From Aphrophora alni (taxonomy: Eukaryota > Arthropoda > Insecta > Hemiptera > Aphrophoridae), in NCBI GenBank assembly GCA_963513935.1, contig OY740766.1:278001-342000 (forward strand): a DNA stretch of 64,000 nt, in the 5' to 3' direction. Under the pieces are notes generated by a model. It did not search any database and was not told where the DNA came from. It saw only the letters and a program-made list of their open reading frames with translations. Both the position numbers and the translations under genes were made by a program. This document shows, one piece after another, positions 1 to 13,082 of the stretch. Each line of letters opens with the position of its first letter. The stretch's first letter is position 1.

Positions 1-364
1 TTTAAAGTATTTGTAGTAACAATTTCAAAAATCTATCTTGAAATCTCACACTTATTTATAATCAGCTGTGTAACACATTGCCTGCTACTTATTTTCCCCT
101 CCAATTTATAGATTATGTTATTTAATTTTCATTACTGTTGAGACCGATGGTTCTTGGTGGAATTCCATGTTTAAAGATAACAAAATAAAAAAATTGTGTT
201 TTATTATCTTTATTATGTTATTTTGTTATAACAGTGTGCTCCTTTTTGATTGTGCTCTTTATTGAAAATCATTGATGAAAGTTCATTAGATAGCTTTGAA
301 TATAATGTTGGAAATATTAGTATGAATGAGGAGAAAAAGACAAATCATTTGTAAACAGAAAAAT
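1..364. other. AT-rich non-coding sequence
   Basis: I see no coding region, RNA gene or clear repeat boundary here. It leads into the transposon relic that starts near 365. Confidence 0.6.
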
Positions 365-1140
365 AAGCACCATGAAGAAAAGCTAAGCGTGTTATAGGTA
401 AAAGTTATATTTCTTCTAACTGACACTTCATGTTTAGTATCAGTATTTTATTATTCCCAAAGGTCAATGTAAACTCACAATTTTATAAGAGAATGGTATA
501 TTTTTAATATTAATGTATTTAATGATGACCTATTCTTATTCTTCCACAGAGTTTGAAGGCAAGAAAAATCCCAACCCTATTATGGGTTTTCTGTATGATT
601 GTCTTGTTAAGCAACTATCAAAATTTTCTGGAATTACTTCTATCATTTTTCTGTCTGATTCTGCAAGAGGTCAAAATAAAAATCTCACAGTTTTACAATT
701 TTCATGACTATCTAAAGTATGCAGTGTCCAAATTATTAATTTATTCCAGTTTTTGGGCACTGCTTCTCTCAGTCCGATAGAAATTTTGGATTAACACCCA
801 AAAAGAATAATGAAAGTAAAATACTTGATTGTTTTAAATCATATTTTGCTATGGTTTTGTGCCGTATTTGAAGTTATTAAGGATAGTGGACTTCCTAAAG
901 AATGGAATAAATTTCTAACAAAGCTTTTCTTTTTACAAAACCAACATCAAAGAATTATATTTTTCAAATAATGAAGCTTTTTTGTTTAAATGCAACAAGG
1001 ATGGCGCGCTATTGTTTTTAAGATCACACACTGAGAACTTTGAGTTATTTCGTCCTTAGAATGAAGGTGTTGCAGGCCAAATTAAAACTATTGAACTTAA
1101 ACAACCATTTTGCCCTGAAGTAAATTCCCAAAAAATCGGT
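365..1140 (+). pseudogene. Decayed transposon-type protein with a DUF7869-like domain
   Basis: Relic of the DUF7869-type proteins that are multicopy in arthropod genomes and probably belong to mobile elements. Three blocks can be read on the plus strand in shifting frames. Around 370-480 is a weak block ending in FYYSQRSM, which resembles the family's FYxxQL segment. At 513-707 the reading contains KNPNPIMGFLYDCL and then SDSARGQNKN, matching the family box SDxCxGQNxN. From 755 another frame gives GHCFSQSDRNFG followed by a lysine-rich stretch, matching the family block GHSxxxxDRxFG. A further frame near 876-970 reads VIKDSGLPKEWNKFL. At least three frameshifts and several stops break it, so it cannot make the full protein. 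The order and spacing of the boxes make the family call fairly safe. The exact ends are uncertain. Biochemical function of the family is not established. Confidence 0.65.
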
Positions 1141-1624
1141 TTTTGGATCAAAATGACATTGACATCATTGAAAATTTTTTAAGTTAAAACTACTGTAAGT
1201 ACTTTTTAATTTGAAAAAAAAGTGTTTATTGTTCCAAACAATATTAACAATTTAATATCACATGTATTAAAGTTTACTTTATTATTCTATTTCTGGGTAA
1301 ATATAACATTAAATTACAATCATTTTCTCTACAATAGATTAAAAATGTATTCTGCGTAAAATGGGCACATAAAAGACTAACATATATACTTAAAATAAAT
1401 TTATTTAACACATATGTAATCATTTATTTATTTACTTAACTTATTAAAAACAGATTGTAGTTTTACAATTGTTTTCATATACTACATGTAAAAAAAAATG
1501 TCTGTATTAAAAAAAATTTTGTATTTTCTAAAAAGTACATTTTTTCTTGTATTACACTTTTACATAGACTGCCTCAATTGAGCACAAACTTTTGGAATTA
1601 CGGTACGTTGTTATTGGTGTATAT

Positions 1625-1673
<49 letters not shown>

Positions 1674-3869
1674 GAAACGTATTGGAGCACCTCAACACAA
1701 CTTAATCCTTTGAAACAGTTTGTAAAAATATGTATTGAAATCGATCATCGGAAGGCAATTTGCCCACCCTGACCTCTAACATCTCCAAACGTATTAATTA
1801 AAATATAAAGCGAACTCTAACAGGTCGAGACCCATCAACGTGTAGAAATAATCAGTTGTAAAAACCGAAGCAGTTCACTCGGTAGAGGATCAAGGCGACT
1901 ACGTTCATAATTTAACAGAAACTCTAATGAACTTTATCGTATTTTATGTTTTGGTTTTCATTTTATTTTGTATATTATATGTATTTAGCACTTTGGATAA
2001 AAATTCCATTCATTTTAATATCTATATGTATCGTTTATAAAGAAATAAAGAAATTATGAGAATTATTAATTGTAACATACTTTAAAAAAATACCATTATA
2101 TCCGAATTGCACAGAATTTCTTTGAAAGGAAGCCACTGTGTTAATTACATTCCTTTGACTGAACCATCTGGATTTTTATCGCAATTAATTTAAAATCTAA
2201 GTTGTTATTACTCTATTAGAATATAGAAATTTAATTTAATCTCCAGACTGAAATATATGTATTTTTCTATTTGAAGTTTATTGTGTGCTTACACCAAGCT
2301 ATGAAATATTTAATATAAGGAAACTATTTTACATGATAAGATGCAAAACATAAATAATTAACTACTAACAAGGTATTAGTGTTTCATCTCTTTGCAAGAA
2401 GATACCGTTTAATTCGGTAAAATTTATGTAACTGAAACAAAAATGTAGTGCCAATACATAAAATTAGGAGTTTTTAATCATTATTAAATCCGATGGTTTT
2501 ATAGCCTGCATAATTAATGAACCTCGGTTTTACTCGATGAATAAATAATACAAATTGGGATATGCGGTTACAATATATGTTTATGTTAATGAAGTAGCAG
2601 TAGGTAGCTTATTGTTTATTGTTATAACGATCACCAAAATTATTTATAGCTTGTTGATCTAAATTTTAAAACTTAGAAACAATATAATTGTTGAGTATAA
2701 TTAATAATAGAAAGGCATTCATCCCTTTTAACTTTCTCATCTAATATTAAATTAAAGTGTTGTTATTTTAAAGTAATTTGCTCGAGAACAAGTAGTTTTA
2801 TAGACACATATTACAAAGACTATTTTTTATGTAAAGCTAAGTTAGATCCGAACCCAAAATCTATGATGGTGGTTTAGTACAATTAAAATTACGTCAATTG
2901 TTGACTGTTTAAAATTTGGATTGAACTGTAGAATGAACGTCAATTTTTATCATGGGTTTTGACTTAATGAGACAACACAAATTGTCGCCTTTTTTGACTG
3001 GTTATCTTCTTCCTTCCTGTAACATTTTATTGTCTAAATGTAAAATGATTAATTAGAATCTATAAAATTTTATAGAAATTACAAAACCCATCTGATAATT
3101 TTGGCAAAGTATTATGTCCAACATGTTTAAAAACCGTTGTTTGATACACAATTATTAAGTTATTTTACCATCTCCGCCATTTATCTTGTCATAAAAATTA
3201 AGATTGTTTTTGTTTCGAAATTCGAATTAAAGTGTAATTAACTGTATTTTAAAAATATTTTTAAAATTGTGTTATTTATAAATAATATTCCGTCCCTGAA
3301 AATAAGTACGATGAAATGGAAATCAGTTTATATTATAAAATAAGTTGCGTTTTAGTGGAACGCTTGTTCTAATCTTTATCATTTGAATAATAGCTTCGTT
3401 TCGCGCAATTTTTACTCTAATTTGGAAAGCTTAATTTAGACAGTTTGGAAAATAAAAATCAAACTCTGCTTTATCTAGATGGAGGTTTTATTTGGTCCTA
3501 AGTTGTAAAAATAAGTTTTTTGAAAGAACTCGGTGCAAAGCTTTTCGGATCGTTATAATACAGTTGCGTATTTTAATATCCAATAACAAAATGATCAGGC
3601 TTAAGAAAATATAATCACAAAATTTCCATATGGTATTATTATTATTATTTTTTAAAGTTTTATTGTTTAATTAATTGCATTTTACATATTGGTATGTTTT
3701 TCTTCTTGCTTTTGTTTATTTTCGATGTATAATTGTTTCAATTATGCATTCCTTGTATTTATTTATTATGTTACGTGATAGTCGTTAAGTTTAGTGTTCT
3801 TTTTAGTTGAAATATAATGTTATTATTGTTACTATCGTGGTATAATAAATGTTTAACTTAAATAATAAC
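1141..3869. other. Non-coding AT-rich stretch with one TA microsatellite
   Basis: No gene is recognised over 2.7 kb. It holds a (TA)n run at 1628-1670 and short ATT runs near 3632-3650. The 64-residue open frame across the TA run (1578-1772) is a repeat artefact. Confidence 0.6.
1628..1670. repeat. (TA)n microsatellite
   Basis: Uninterrupted TA dinucleotides, about 21 copies. Confidence 0.95.
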
Positions 3870-5223
<1,354 letters not shown>

Positions 5224-5325
5224 GTAAGACAGACTGTCCTAAAGGATTCATTAGAGTAATGTACTGTTTGTAACTGTGACGCCTCGCCGCTAACACAACG
5301 CTAACCATTTCATCAAGTTATTTAC
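5224..5325 (+). repeat. Dispersed repeat, copy 1 of 2
   Basis: This stretch matches the reverse complement of about 20290-20400. Shared words include AGACAGACTGT, GGATTCATTAGAGTAATG and ACCATTTC, in the same order and spacing. It lies beyond the hammerhead-like motif that follows the Penelope relic, so it may be part of that element's terminal region. That link is inference. Confidence 0.6.
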
Positions 5326-5464
5326 TAACAAAAGTTCAATGGATGTGTCTTTCTATGTTTGAACCCATAGTTTCAAAATTACTGTCCCATGTAAATGAAA
5401 TCGTAATTCAGTTTCCTGTTACTAATGTTTAAATAGTTGTCTATACCTTTAAGTTATCAGTTGC

Positions 5465-5487
5465 CCGATGATGCCGCAAGGCGAAAC
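5465..5487 (+). ncRNA. Hammerhead-ribozyme-like core motif beside the Penelope relic
   Basis: The plus strand reads CCGATGA, one T, a GCC/GGC stem closed by a GCAA loop, then GAAAC. This is the hammerhead core layout (CUGAUGA, stem II, GAAA) with one change in the first box (U to C). Hammerhead motifs are known in the terminal repeats of Penelope-like elements, and this one lies about 50 bp beyond the end of the Penelope coding relic, on the opposite strand. I cannot find convincing stems I and III or a clean NUH cleavage site, so it is probably inactive. Confidence 0.45.
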
Positions 5488-5537
5488 AATATAGCTCATT
5501 TATATTATTAAAATATTTGAAATTTTAAGCTTTTGCT

Positions 5538-6341
5538 TTATTTTATCCTTAATTTTACGTTATTCAAATCTAAATCATGATTTGTTTCTAGTATATGTTC
5601 AGCTACACTAGACTTTTCAGGCCTGTCGTATTTGATGTGAGATAAATGTTCTTTAAATCTAGTCAATATTTTTCTCTTTGTTTGTCCAATATATTTTTTA
5701 TCAAATGTATTACAGTTTATTTCATAAATTCCTGACCTCTCCAACAACGGAATTGTATCTTTTGGGTTACCTAATAAATTTTAAAGAAAGTTTTGGTTTT
5801 TGTAGGCTATTTTAATATTATAATGACTGAAAATAGAACCCAGACCATTGGTGAGGGATGAATCATGAGGTAAACTTATATATCTAACTTTAATTTCTTC
5901 TGGTTGGAGTGTCGTGGAATTTTTTTAAAGATTTTTTAGTTTCTGTTTCCTTAATATATTATCAATAATTTTAGGATCAAACCCATTAAACTGAGTTATT
6001 TCTTTTATATTATTTATTTCTTTGTCCCAACGCTTAAAAGTAAGAGGGATGTTAATGGCCCTGTTAATCATACTATTAAATGCTGCTAATTTGTGTTGAA
6101 TACAATGGTTGGATTCGCTTAATATAAATCTGTTATTATTTGTGGGTTTTCTGTAAATGTCTATTCTATTTTTATTTCTAATACATAACAAATCTAGAAA
6201 AGGTAAACTGTTGTTTTGTTTTACTTCATGAGTAAATTTGATAGAGCTATGTTTACTATTAATTTGACCAAGAAAATCACTAACACTACATTTGTTGAGA
6301 TCAAAAATTGCAAATATGTCATCAACATTCAATGATGACAA
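5538..6341 (-). pseudogene. Penelope-like retroelement: RT C-terminal part plus GIY-YIG endonuclease, broken
   Basis: C-terminal part of a Penelope-like element polyprotein (reverse transcriptase joined to a GIY-YIG nuclease). On the minus strand from 6341 the reading gives NVDDIFAIF, the RT catalytic box normally YVDD and here changed at its first residue. Then follow NSLPFLDLL and IYRKPTNNNRF, typical of Penelope RTs, and a connector. After the linker (RYISLPHDSSLTNGLGS) comes the nuclease, with SGIYEINC and KKYIGQTKRKI holding the GIY and YIG halves, then an Arg and the FKEHL helix. One frame runs throughout, but stop codons at 5925-5927 and 5781-5783 interrupt it before the final stop at 5538-5540. 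The N-terminal RT is missing upstream of 6341, so it is a 5'-truncated dead copy. Flanks: a 12-bp palindrome at the truncation and a hammerhead-like motif past the 3' end. Confidence 0.88.
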
Positions 6342-6368
6342 TCTACTAATGAAATATCATTAGTAGAT
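6341..6368. repeat. Perfect 12-bp inverted repeat at the Penelope truncation point
   Basis: ATCTACTAATGA and TCATTAGTAGAT face each other across the 4-base spacer AATA. The dyad sits exactly where recognisable RT coding sequence stops, so it may be a by-product of the truncated insertion. Confidence 0.85.
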
Positions 6369-8460
6369 ATGTAGGTTTAGATTTAGTTTATAAGCAAGAC
6401 CCTCCGAATATGATAACCATGTTATCGAATGTACATCAGGGCATTTAATGGAAATAATTAATTTAAAAAAATTAATCAGATAATTGTGTTTTATTTTAAA
6501 GTTTCTAGTGATTGTGGTTAGGGGCAAATTCGAATCACTCTTGACAATTAGTTTTGTTTAGTAAATTACTGCAAAGTAAAAACAGTGTAGCTCTACTTCT
6601 CGAACAATGATGTTATAGACGTGATTTTTTCCTCCAAATAAAAATAACTAGATTTAAAAATTTCCTTTTATGTTAAACTGAAGTAATCTATTTAACTGTT
6701 TGCGTAGGGGGTGGGTCGTAGGGAGTTTTATATATTGAAACGACGTGCCGTAGTCGTGCATGAAATGAAGTTCATGCTCATTCAATGGCTTCATTACGCC
6801 TTATTACCCAGGAGAAAGTGGATGGTGGAGAAACCGACTATCTTTATTGGTTGTGGCAATGTCCAAAAACTAATGAACATTAAAATAGTGTTTACATGAT
6901 ATAAAACCGTGAAACGTGGATATTATAGCGAACATATACAAAAATTGTATTTCTAGTTTTATATATCTATTTCTAGTCCACTAACAGTAAAAAACAAAAC
7001 AAAAAAAAACAATATTTAAAAAAAAAAAACTATCTGTCAAGAATGTTTCTAGAACCAATATACCATTAATAATTAAGTTAAAATTCATGTTACTATCGTA
7101 AATTTTATTTTGAGATCCTACATATGTAAAAAAATACAAAACAATCGGTTTTGAAATATATATTCAACTATTTTCATTAAATTCCACTCTAAAGTTTTCT
7201 TTAAACTTTCGGTTATTTCACTTGTTTTTATAGATTCGGTTTTTTTATTGATTCACATTCCTATTTTAATATTGATATTTTGTTTTCAATCGCTATATCG
7301 GTATTCAGATCCCTACAGATATCCGTTTTGGATCATCTAGAATCTAAAAATGTCTTTCTTATTTTCTATTAAAAAAAAACCCCAGTTTAAAATATTTCGA
7401 ACAATATTTTGTGTAATGTCTGTGTAGTATCTTGAGGTGTGTTTTTATAGATTTTCAATTTATTTCTAAAGAAACAAAGAAAAGTCTTCTTGTACAATTA
7501 AGTTATCCAATGGGTCGTTTTAAATTTGACTAAAAGGGTTTGTAAATAATGAACTTTTAACGTTTAAAAAAAAAGAAGACACAAATTCTATGGTGGTTGT
7601 CAACTCCCTCTGGCGATGCAATTTCCGGAATTAAATTAAGTTGTCTGTGACTTAATTAATGTGCTTAACTGATAAAACTCTTTTCGTTTATTTTTTTGTC
7701 TGAAAGAATACCCGAAGTTAATGTCAAACGTAATATTTAAAGTGCACCGTTAAATAAGTCAGTACATTTTAAGCAATAATATTCCATGTGACGATACTTT
7801 TATAATCAGACTATGTAAAGCTTTACAATGTGTTTGTATAATACTAGTGACTTATTGTGGGAAAACATTAATAACAATTATATGCTACGAAAAAAGAACA
7901 TCTATAAATAAGCATAATTATAACCCCCTTCGGCCATTTAGATAACTCGCCTTATAGTCCTTGACGTTTTTCTCCTTTCTTTTCCAGTTATATTGTTATA
8001 ATAACATAGTAGTTACAAGTGGATTAAAAGGATCAGTTGTTTGTTGCTATACGTGATACACTGAATAACTACAAAGTAAATACACTTAACAGTTGATGAT
8101 TTACACATAAATTAGTGAAAGTTTCCGCAACCAATCAAAACAAGTTAAGTAATAATTTATATTACTAAATGCCAAATAGTAAGCATATGAAAGAAATTCA
8201 GTATATATTTAATAGAAATTATGTCTTCCTTAGTATAGTGATTTTTAAATGCTTAATGACTTGTTAAAGCATCTCTTTTCATATTTTTATAGTAATTTTC
8301 CTCACACGCACAATTACTTAATTATAAATATTTCAATTTTAATTGAACCTTACGTTATAATTTTTTATACTCCCGGCGTTATTTTCAAGTTTATTACTAA
8401 ATTACTTACGTCTTAGCAATCTTGTGTTTAGTATTTATTTATTAATATTTCATTACAGCT
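6369..8460. other. Non-coding AT-rich stretch
   Basis: Nothing is recognised. The 62-residue open frame at 6711-6899 matches no family I know and has no splice or promoter context. Confidence 0.55.
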
Positions 8461-8488
8461 GTTTCGGTATAACATATACCATCATTAT
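8461..8488 (-). ncRNA. Hammerhead-like / Penelope-terminus-like motif
   Basis: Read on the minus strand: ATAATGAT, then a perfect 6-bp stem GGTATA/TATACC with a TGT loop, then GAAACAGC. It has the layout of a hammerhead core, but the first box departs from CUGAUGA. No Penelope coding remnant is recognised next to it. It could be a solo terminal repeat. Confidence 0.35.
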
Positions 8489-9009
8489 ATGAAACAATAC
8501 GTTTACACAACACACTGATACACATTTCACAAAAATAAATAAACATAAAATGTTTGGTACTGCAGTACAAGTCGAAAATAATATAAAATAAAGTTTGGAT
8601 AATATAACATCTTTCTAACGTGGTGGTCAACTGTTCACTCTGTTCATAAGGCAATATGGAATTCATGTTATTTTCAATTTGAATTTATCGATAGAATTTC
8701 AAACTTTGTTGTCCCATTTATAAAACATATATTATATTTAATATAATATAATATCAACCAAATCTTCTCAATATTTTATTATTATTAGAAAGCTAATATT
8801 TTAAATTATTTATTTCTTGTTAATTGTTCAATCAGTCTATTTTATTATCCAATAAAGACATAGAATAAGACTATGTGAATAATATCACATTGAGAACTAA
8901 TGTAGTTCCTACCTGGTTTGATTGGTATTATATTGGTAAATTTATCATGTTCATTATGTTCTATATTAACTGCCACGTTAATTAGGTATAAAGAGTGTAT
9001 ACTAACTCC
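8489..9009. other. Non-coding AT-rich stretch
   Basis: Nothing is recognised beyond short TATAA runs near 8728-8750. Confidence 0.55.
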
Positions 9010-10115
9010 AATATGCCGATCACAAGCCGGGGGTCATGTCTATGACGAGAAGGAGGAGTGATAGAGAGGTAACACCTCTTTAATAAACCTTGGTTCAGCT
9101 TGCCCGGCTAATAGCAACTTGTGAGGACCGCTTGCCAGGTTGCAGTGAAGTCCTCAACAGGAGTTGTTCGGCAGAGAAGAAGATCTTTGATACGGCGAGA
9201 CTGGTAGAGGAGGCAACATTGTTTCTCTTAGGTTGCTTAAGAGAGAACCTACTGCTTGTAGTTTGTATTTGACTCTACAAAGGCTAGAGAAATTTAACCT
9301 TAATTAAAAATAAACAAACAACCTGGTGTCCAGGATAAGCAATGGAAAAAAATTATGGAAATTATACCCCAGGTGGACAATAGACATTAATCTGGAAATT
9401 TCACCCTATTCGGAGGTCGGCCTCAAGGATTCTGGTGGAGGCCAACTAATGCATTCTGATCACCTATTTAAGAAGAACTCAAAAACTATTAGATCCCCAC
9501 CGGGGAATGATTCATTACCCAAAACTAAATCGTTGTCATCAGATCAGGTCATTTTGAAGACGCCACAACAACATCAAGTCTTATTCAAAGAATATCAAAC
9601 GAGAAGTAATTCTATATAATACATGGATGAAAGAGAAAAACGTGAGAGAACTAGGCCTACTAGAAACAACATTATAAAATATGCAATTTTAGCTAGATGC
9701 CTTACATGAAAAAGTATTAGGACAAAAATAATCTAGTAAAACTATTGGGGAACAAAGGAATGGAATCTATACATTATGATACAGATGAGAAAGAATTAGA
9801 CATGCAAGTGGACTGGGTAATAAAATATAATAAATAGTTCAACAGACATAAGAAAAGAAAAGTAAGTCCATTACCCAATTGTTCTCGTGATAAAAAAAAA
9901 CGTGATTCTCAATCCCATTAAATTAAATTAAGTGTAAATGAACCTACATATTTCAGGAATGATTGTACATGCACCTCCACCTATATATGTAACATTAGTT
10001 GCAACATTTCATGATCTTAAACAATTGACTTTAGAAATAAGTGAGAAAAAAATGAAGTATACTTATTTGGCGGAAGATAAAAGCTACTTTTTATTCTTTT
10101 TTTAACTAGGAAAGT
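9010..10115 (+). mobile_element. Non-LTR retrotransposon 5' fragment, copy 1 (PRE_C2HC-type ORF1)
   Basis: Homologous in order and wording to the fragment at 34000-35012. Both begin with a GC-richer leader (GAAGGAGGAG, then GAGGTAACACCTC here), continue to a Met codon followed by an A-rich run and ATTATACCCCAGGTGG, then a shared block ending in ATTCTGG and GGCCAAC. The open frame at 9326-9619 covers the middle. Near 9970-10110 the reading HAPPPIYVTLVATFHDLKQL lines up with PPPINISGIKDH of copy 2, the usual lead-in to the PRE_C2HC domain of jockey-type ORF1 (gag-like) proteins. Frameshifts and stops make it a pseudogene. It has about 170 bp in the leader that copy 2 lacks. No ORF2 (endonuclease/RT) follows. 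Confidence 0.6.
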
Positions 10116-10237
10116 GCAATTTTTGTGTACATTTTTCTCTAGGCACTAAATAACTAACTACACCTAAGTGACTTAGTGGTTAGAGGCTTGAGGCGTATAA
10201 TAATGACCTCCCAATTAAATAAAAACATATATAATAA

Positions 10238-10299
<62 letters not shown>

Positions 10300-12043
10300 C
10301 TTGTATGGTTCATGAGAAAAGGGTACATGAATTGGTTCAATTTAACATTATCAAGATAGGGCTATCCGACTCCCCTTAATAACAATAGAAATAATAAAAG
10401 AACTACCAATGATAGCTTTGAGTAAATTATTAAAACTCATAAATTATTGCATCAAAATGATGTATTTTCCCAAACACTGGAAAATTGCTGTAGTAATTGT
10501 TATAACCTAACCAGGAAAATCGCCTTATGAAGTTGCTTCGTTTCGACTTATTTCATTTTTACCTATTTAGTCAAATATAACAAATTAAAAAAATAGTTTT
10601 TCATAACAGCTGTTGGTACTGCAGAGACGAACAGCTGTTGGTTGGTAGACTGCCATCTTCCACAAGTTCGTAAATATAATATTAACATGATTCTATAAAG
10701 GACAAAAATTTAATTTATAAAGCTTTTTATGAATTTTAAAAGGTGAGAACGTGATATACTATATATACTACTTTTCTACGCAATACCTAGTCTCAACAAT
10801 ACATACAGTTTAAAAGTGAAACCATTGAAACCTGAAAAAACAAAATGCAACTATTCAAAACTATTCAATTTTGTTTTTCAATAAAAGATAAAGTAAGATG
10901 AAGATAGATGAAGTAAGAAGTTATGCAACCAATAAAACCTAATATAATAACGGGATGGAATAAGTCCAGAACTTGAAACACGATAAACATTGTCCCAACT
11001 CAACATGGATACCTATATGTATAACAAATTTCCAATTTATTTTATTGGTTTTTAAGTCAGTACAACTGAGGTAATAGAAAGACAAAAAATGATGTGGTTA
11101 AGTGAACGTGAGAGAGTGTTGGCTTATTAATCATTAATGAAAATGAAAACTATCTGAATGGTCAAATACTTAACCTCGATCGTTTCGTTATTTTCAAAAC
11201 AATAAGCTTGTCTTGTTAAAAAAACTATTGTTTGCCAATTTTCTATCAAATCGAACAAACTTTTCAAAGCATTATTCTTACAAAATTCAATTTAAAAACA
11301 ATTATTTGTTCTTTATTTTATGACGATTATAATTTATAGACCTATTCTTTTAGTAAAATACTGATAGATTTTGTAAAGCTAAATACTTGTACAACAAAAC
11401 TTAATTGTTCTATTATGACCGGAAGAGGACATCCTACATTAAACTCCAAATTTAGATCTAAGTGTTTCTAAATTAGGTTTTATTTAATTTATATATTATT
11501 ATCTTCTAGTTTACTAATGTGTAGATATATTTAATGATTTTGTGAAATTGAAATCACATCATGTGTGTTCTATATAGTATGTCTCAATACGCACCATTTT
11601 CAAAATCGTTTTCTTATTTTTAAGTTTCTTTTAATATAGTGTTCCTTATTTTTGAACAATAATCAATATTCAAATTGCGTTTTTGTTATTTATTTTTTTA
11701 ATTGGTAATACTTGAATTTGTTTTAAAGAAACATTTATTTTTGATGTTGTGGAAGAAACCTCAGTACGGAAATAAACTACAACGGAAAATGTATAAAAGC
11801 ATGTTCTCTCCCCAACATGTTCCAAGTAAGGAATATATCACACGCTTTAAGAGAACTTCGGTATGAATTCAGAACTTGTTATTAATACAAAAAAAAGCAA
11901 GAACTAGATAAAAATAAGCTGAATAACATTCATCTAAAGTATTCTTTATATTTTTTGAGCATTTTTATAAGTAAATACATAGTCAGTTTAACGTGAACAT
12001 TTTCAATTTTTTATTCCATTCTTTTCAATTGTTGTTATTTTAT
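10116..12043. other. Non-coding AT-rich stretch with one TA microsatellite
   Basis: Nothing coding is recognised. It includes a (TA)n run at 10241-10299. A tRNA A-box-like string lies near 10165-10185 without a tRNA fold. Confidence 0.55.
10241..10299. repeat. (TA)n microsatellite
   Basis: About 29 TA copies with one C interruption near 10287. Confidence 0.95.
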
Positions 12044-12057
12044 ATGTTATTGAATTG
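12044..12057. repeat. Target-site duplication, left copy
   Basis: ATGTTATTGAATTG, identical to 12409-12422, flanks the LINE insertion. Confidence 0.9.
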
Positions 12058-12408
12058 ACTTGATTTACTTGACTTATTTCCTTTTATCTCCTATTGGAGC
12101 ATAGGGCGTCCAGAAGAGCTCTCCATCTGTCCCTGTCTCCAGCAAGTGTCTTCACTTCTCCCCAAGTCTCCCCCTCTTTTGCTTCTTTAATAATGATCCT
12201 CTTCCAGGTTTCTCGAGGTCGACCTCTTCTTCTGACACCTTGCGGGTTCCAATCTAGGGCCTCTTTCTCAATGGTTCCGTCTGGCTTCCTCAGTGTATGT
12301 CCTAACCACCTCCACTTCCTCTCTCGAATCTGCAGTTTGACCCGAATTTGACCTGTTTCTCTCCATAAATTCTCGTTTGTAATGATCTCAGGCCAATGAA
12401 TGTTCATG
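12058..12408 (-). mobile_element. 5'-truncated RTE-like LINE insertion
   Basis: A 351-bp insertion bounded by a perfect 14-bp target-site duplication. On the minus strand it starts inside the ORF2 C-terminal region and ends with a short tail of AAGTCAAGT-type repeats instead of poly(A), as RTE-like LINEs often do. This is a textbook target-primed reverse transcription product cut short at its 5' end. The intact TSD and unbroken reading frame make it one of the youngest insertions in the window. Confidence 0.88.
12084..12407 (-). pseudogene. C-terminus of LINE ORF2 (reverse transcriptase), RTE-like
   Basis: The 107 codons encode the far C-terminal tail of a LINE RT, after the catalytic domain. 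The reading has RKWRWLGHTLRKP, then ALDWNPQGVRRRGRP, then TWKR, and ends with DRDRWRALLDALCS. This order (WRWxGHxLR, WNPQGxRxRGRP, DRxxWRxLxxALCS) is highly characteristic of insect LINE proteins. The frame is open to its natural stop, but the endonuclease and RT catalytic domains are absent because the copy is 5'-truncated. It is therefore a dead fragment despite the clean frame. The Met at its start is an internal codon of the parent protein. Confidence 0.85.
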
Positions 12409-12422
12409 ATGTTATTGAATTG
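12409..12422. repeat. Target-site duplication, right copy
   Basis: ATGTTATTGAATTG, identical to 12044-12057. Confidence 0.9.
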
Positions 12423-13016
12423 TACTTATTATTTTAAAAATAAACAATGTAATGTTTAAATTGTTGTCTAAAAAGGGATAGAAACTAAAAGAGAAACTGT
12501 GAAAATAAATATGAATTAAAAATATAAATGTTTGGCTAAGTTCCAAAAGGTGTACAGTAGACTTGTCACATCTTTCCCTGCAGTTTAATTGCATTGTCTC
12601 TAATATATACCTGTATTGTACGATAAACGTAATTGAAAGATTGTCTGGAGAAGATAAGTCCCGAGTCCAAAGTAAACTACTAATAACTTATTAGACATAC
12701 GAAAGCTAAGCAGTATTTTGTGTCACATTTGAACCAATTAGTTCTGTATACTTTGATAGAGTCTCTTCAACTATTAACAAACGAAAAATGAAATCCAGAA
12801 GTATCGCCTCTAGAGTTCAAACCGTTCAACATATTTGTATTAGCCAACGTTATTGTTTTCTTGAGGTGTTTAGTTCTGCGTTACGGAGCTTGATTTAAAA
12901 CCATTGTCGACAGAAACTATTGTTTTTAAATGAGATGATTAGTGTGTCACAAATGAATGAAAATTACAGTTAGCAAAACAAAATTTAAACTACTCAAATG
13001 AACACTGTAATCGCAA

Positions 13017-13036
13017 ATAATAATAATAATAATAAT

Positions 13037-13081
<45 letters not shown>
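13017..13081. repeat. Compound (TAA)n(TA)n microsatellite
   Basis: About eight TAA units run directly into about twenty TA units. Confidence 0.95.

Positions 13082-13082
<1 letters not shown>

Noticed and set aside
513..780. Two overlapping open frames as separate small genes
   Set aside because: Both fall within the single frameshifted DUF7869-type relic.
10160..10200. tRNA A-box-like string (TTAGTGGTTAGAGG), possible tRNA or SINE
   Set aside because: No B box at the right distance and no cloverleaf could be drawn.
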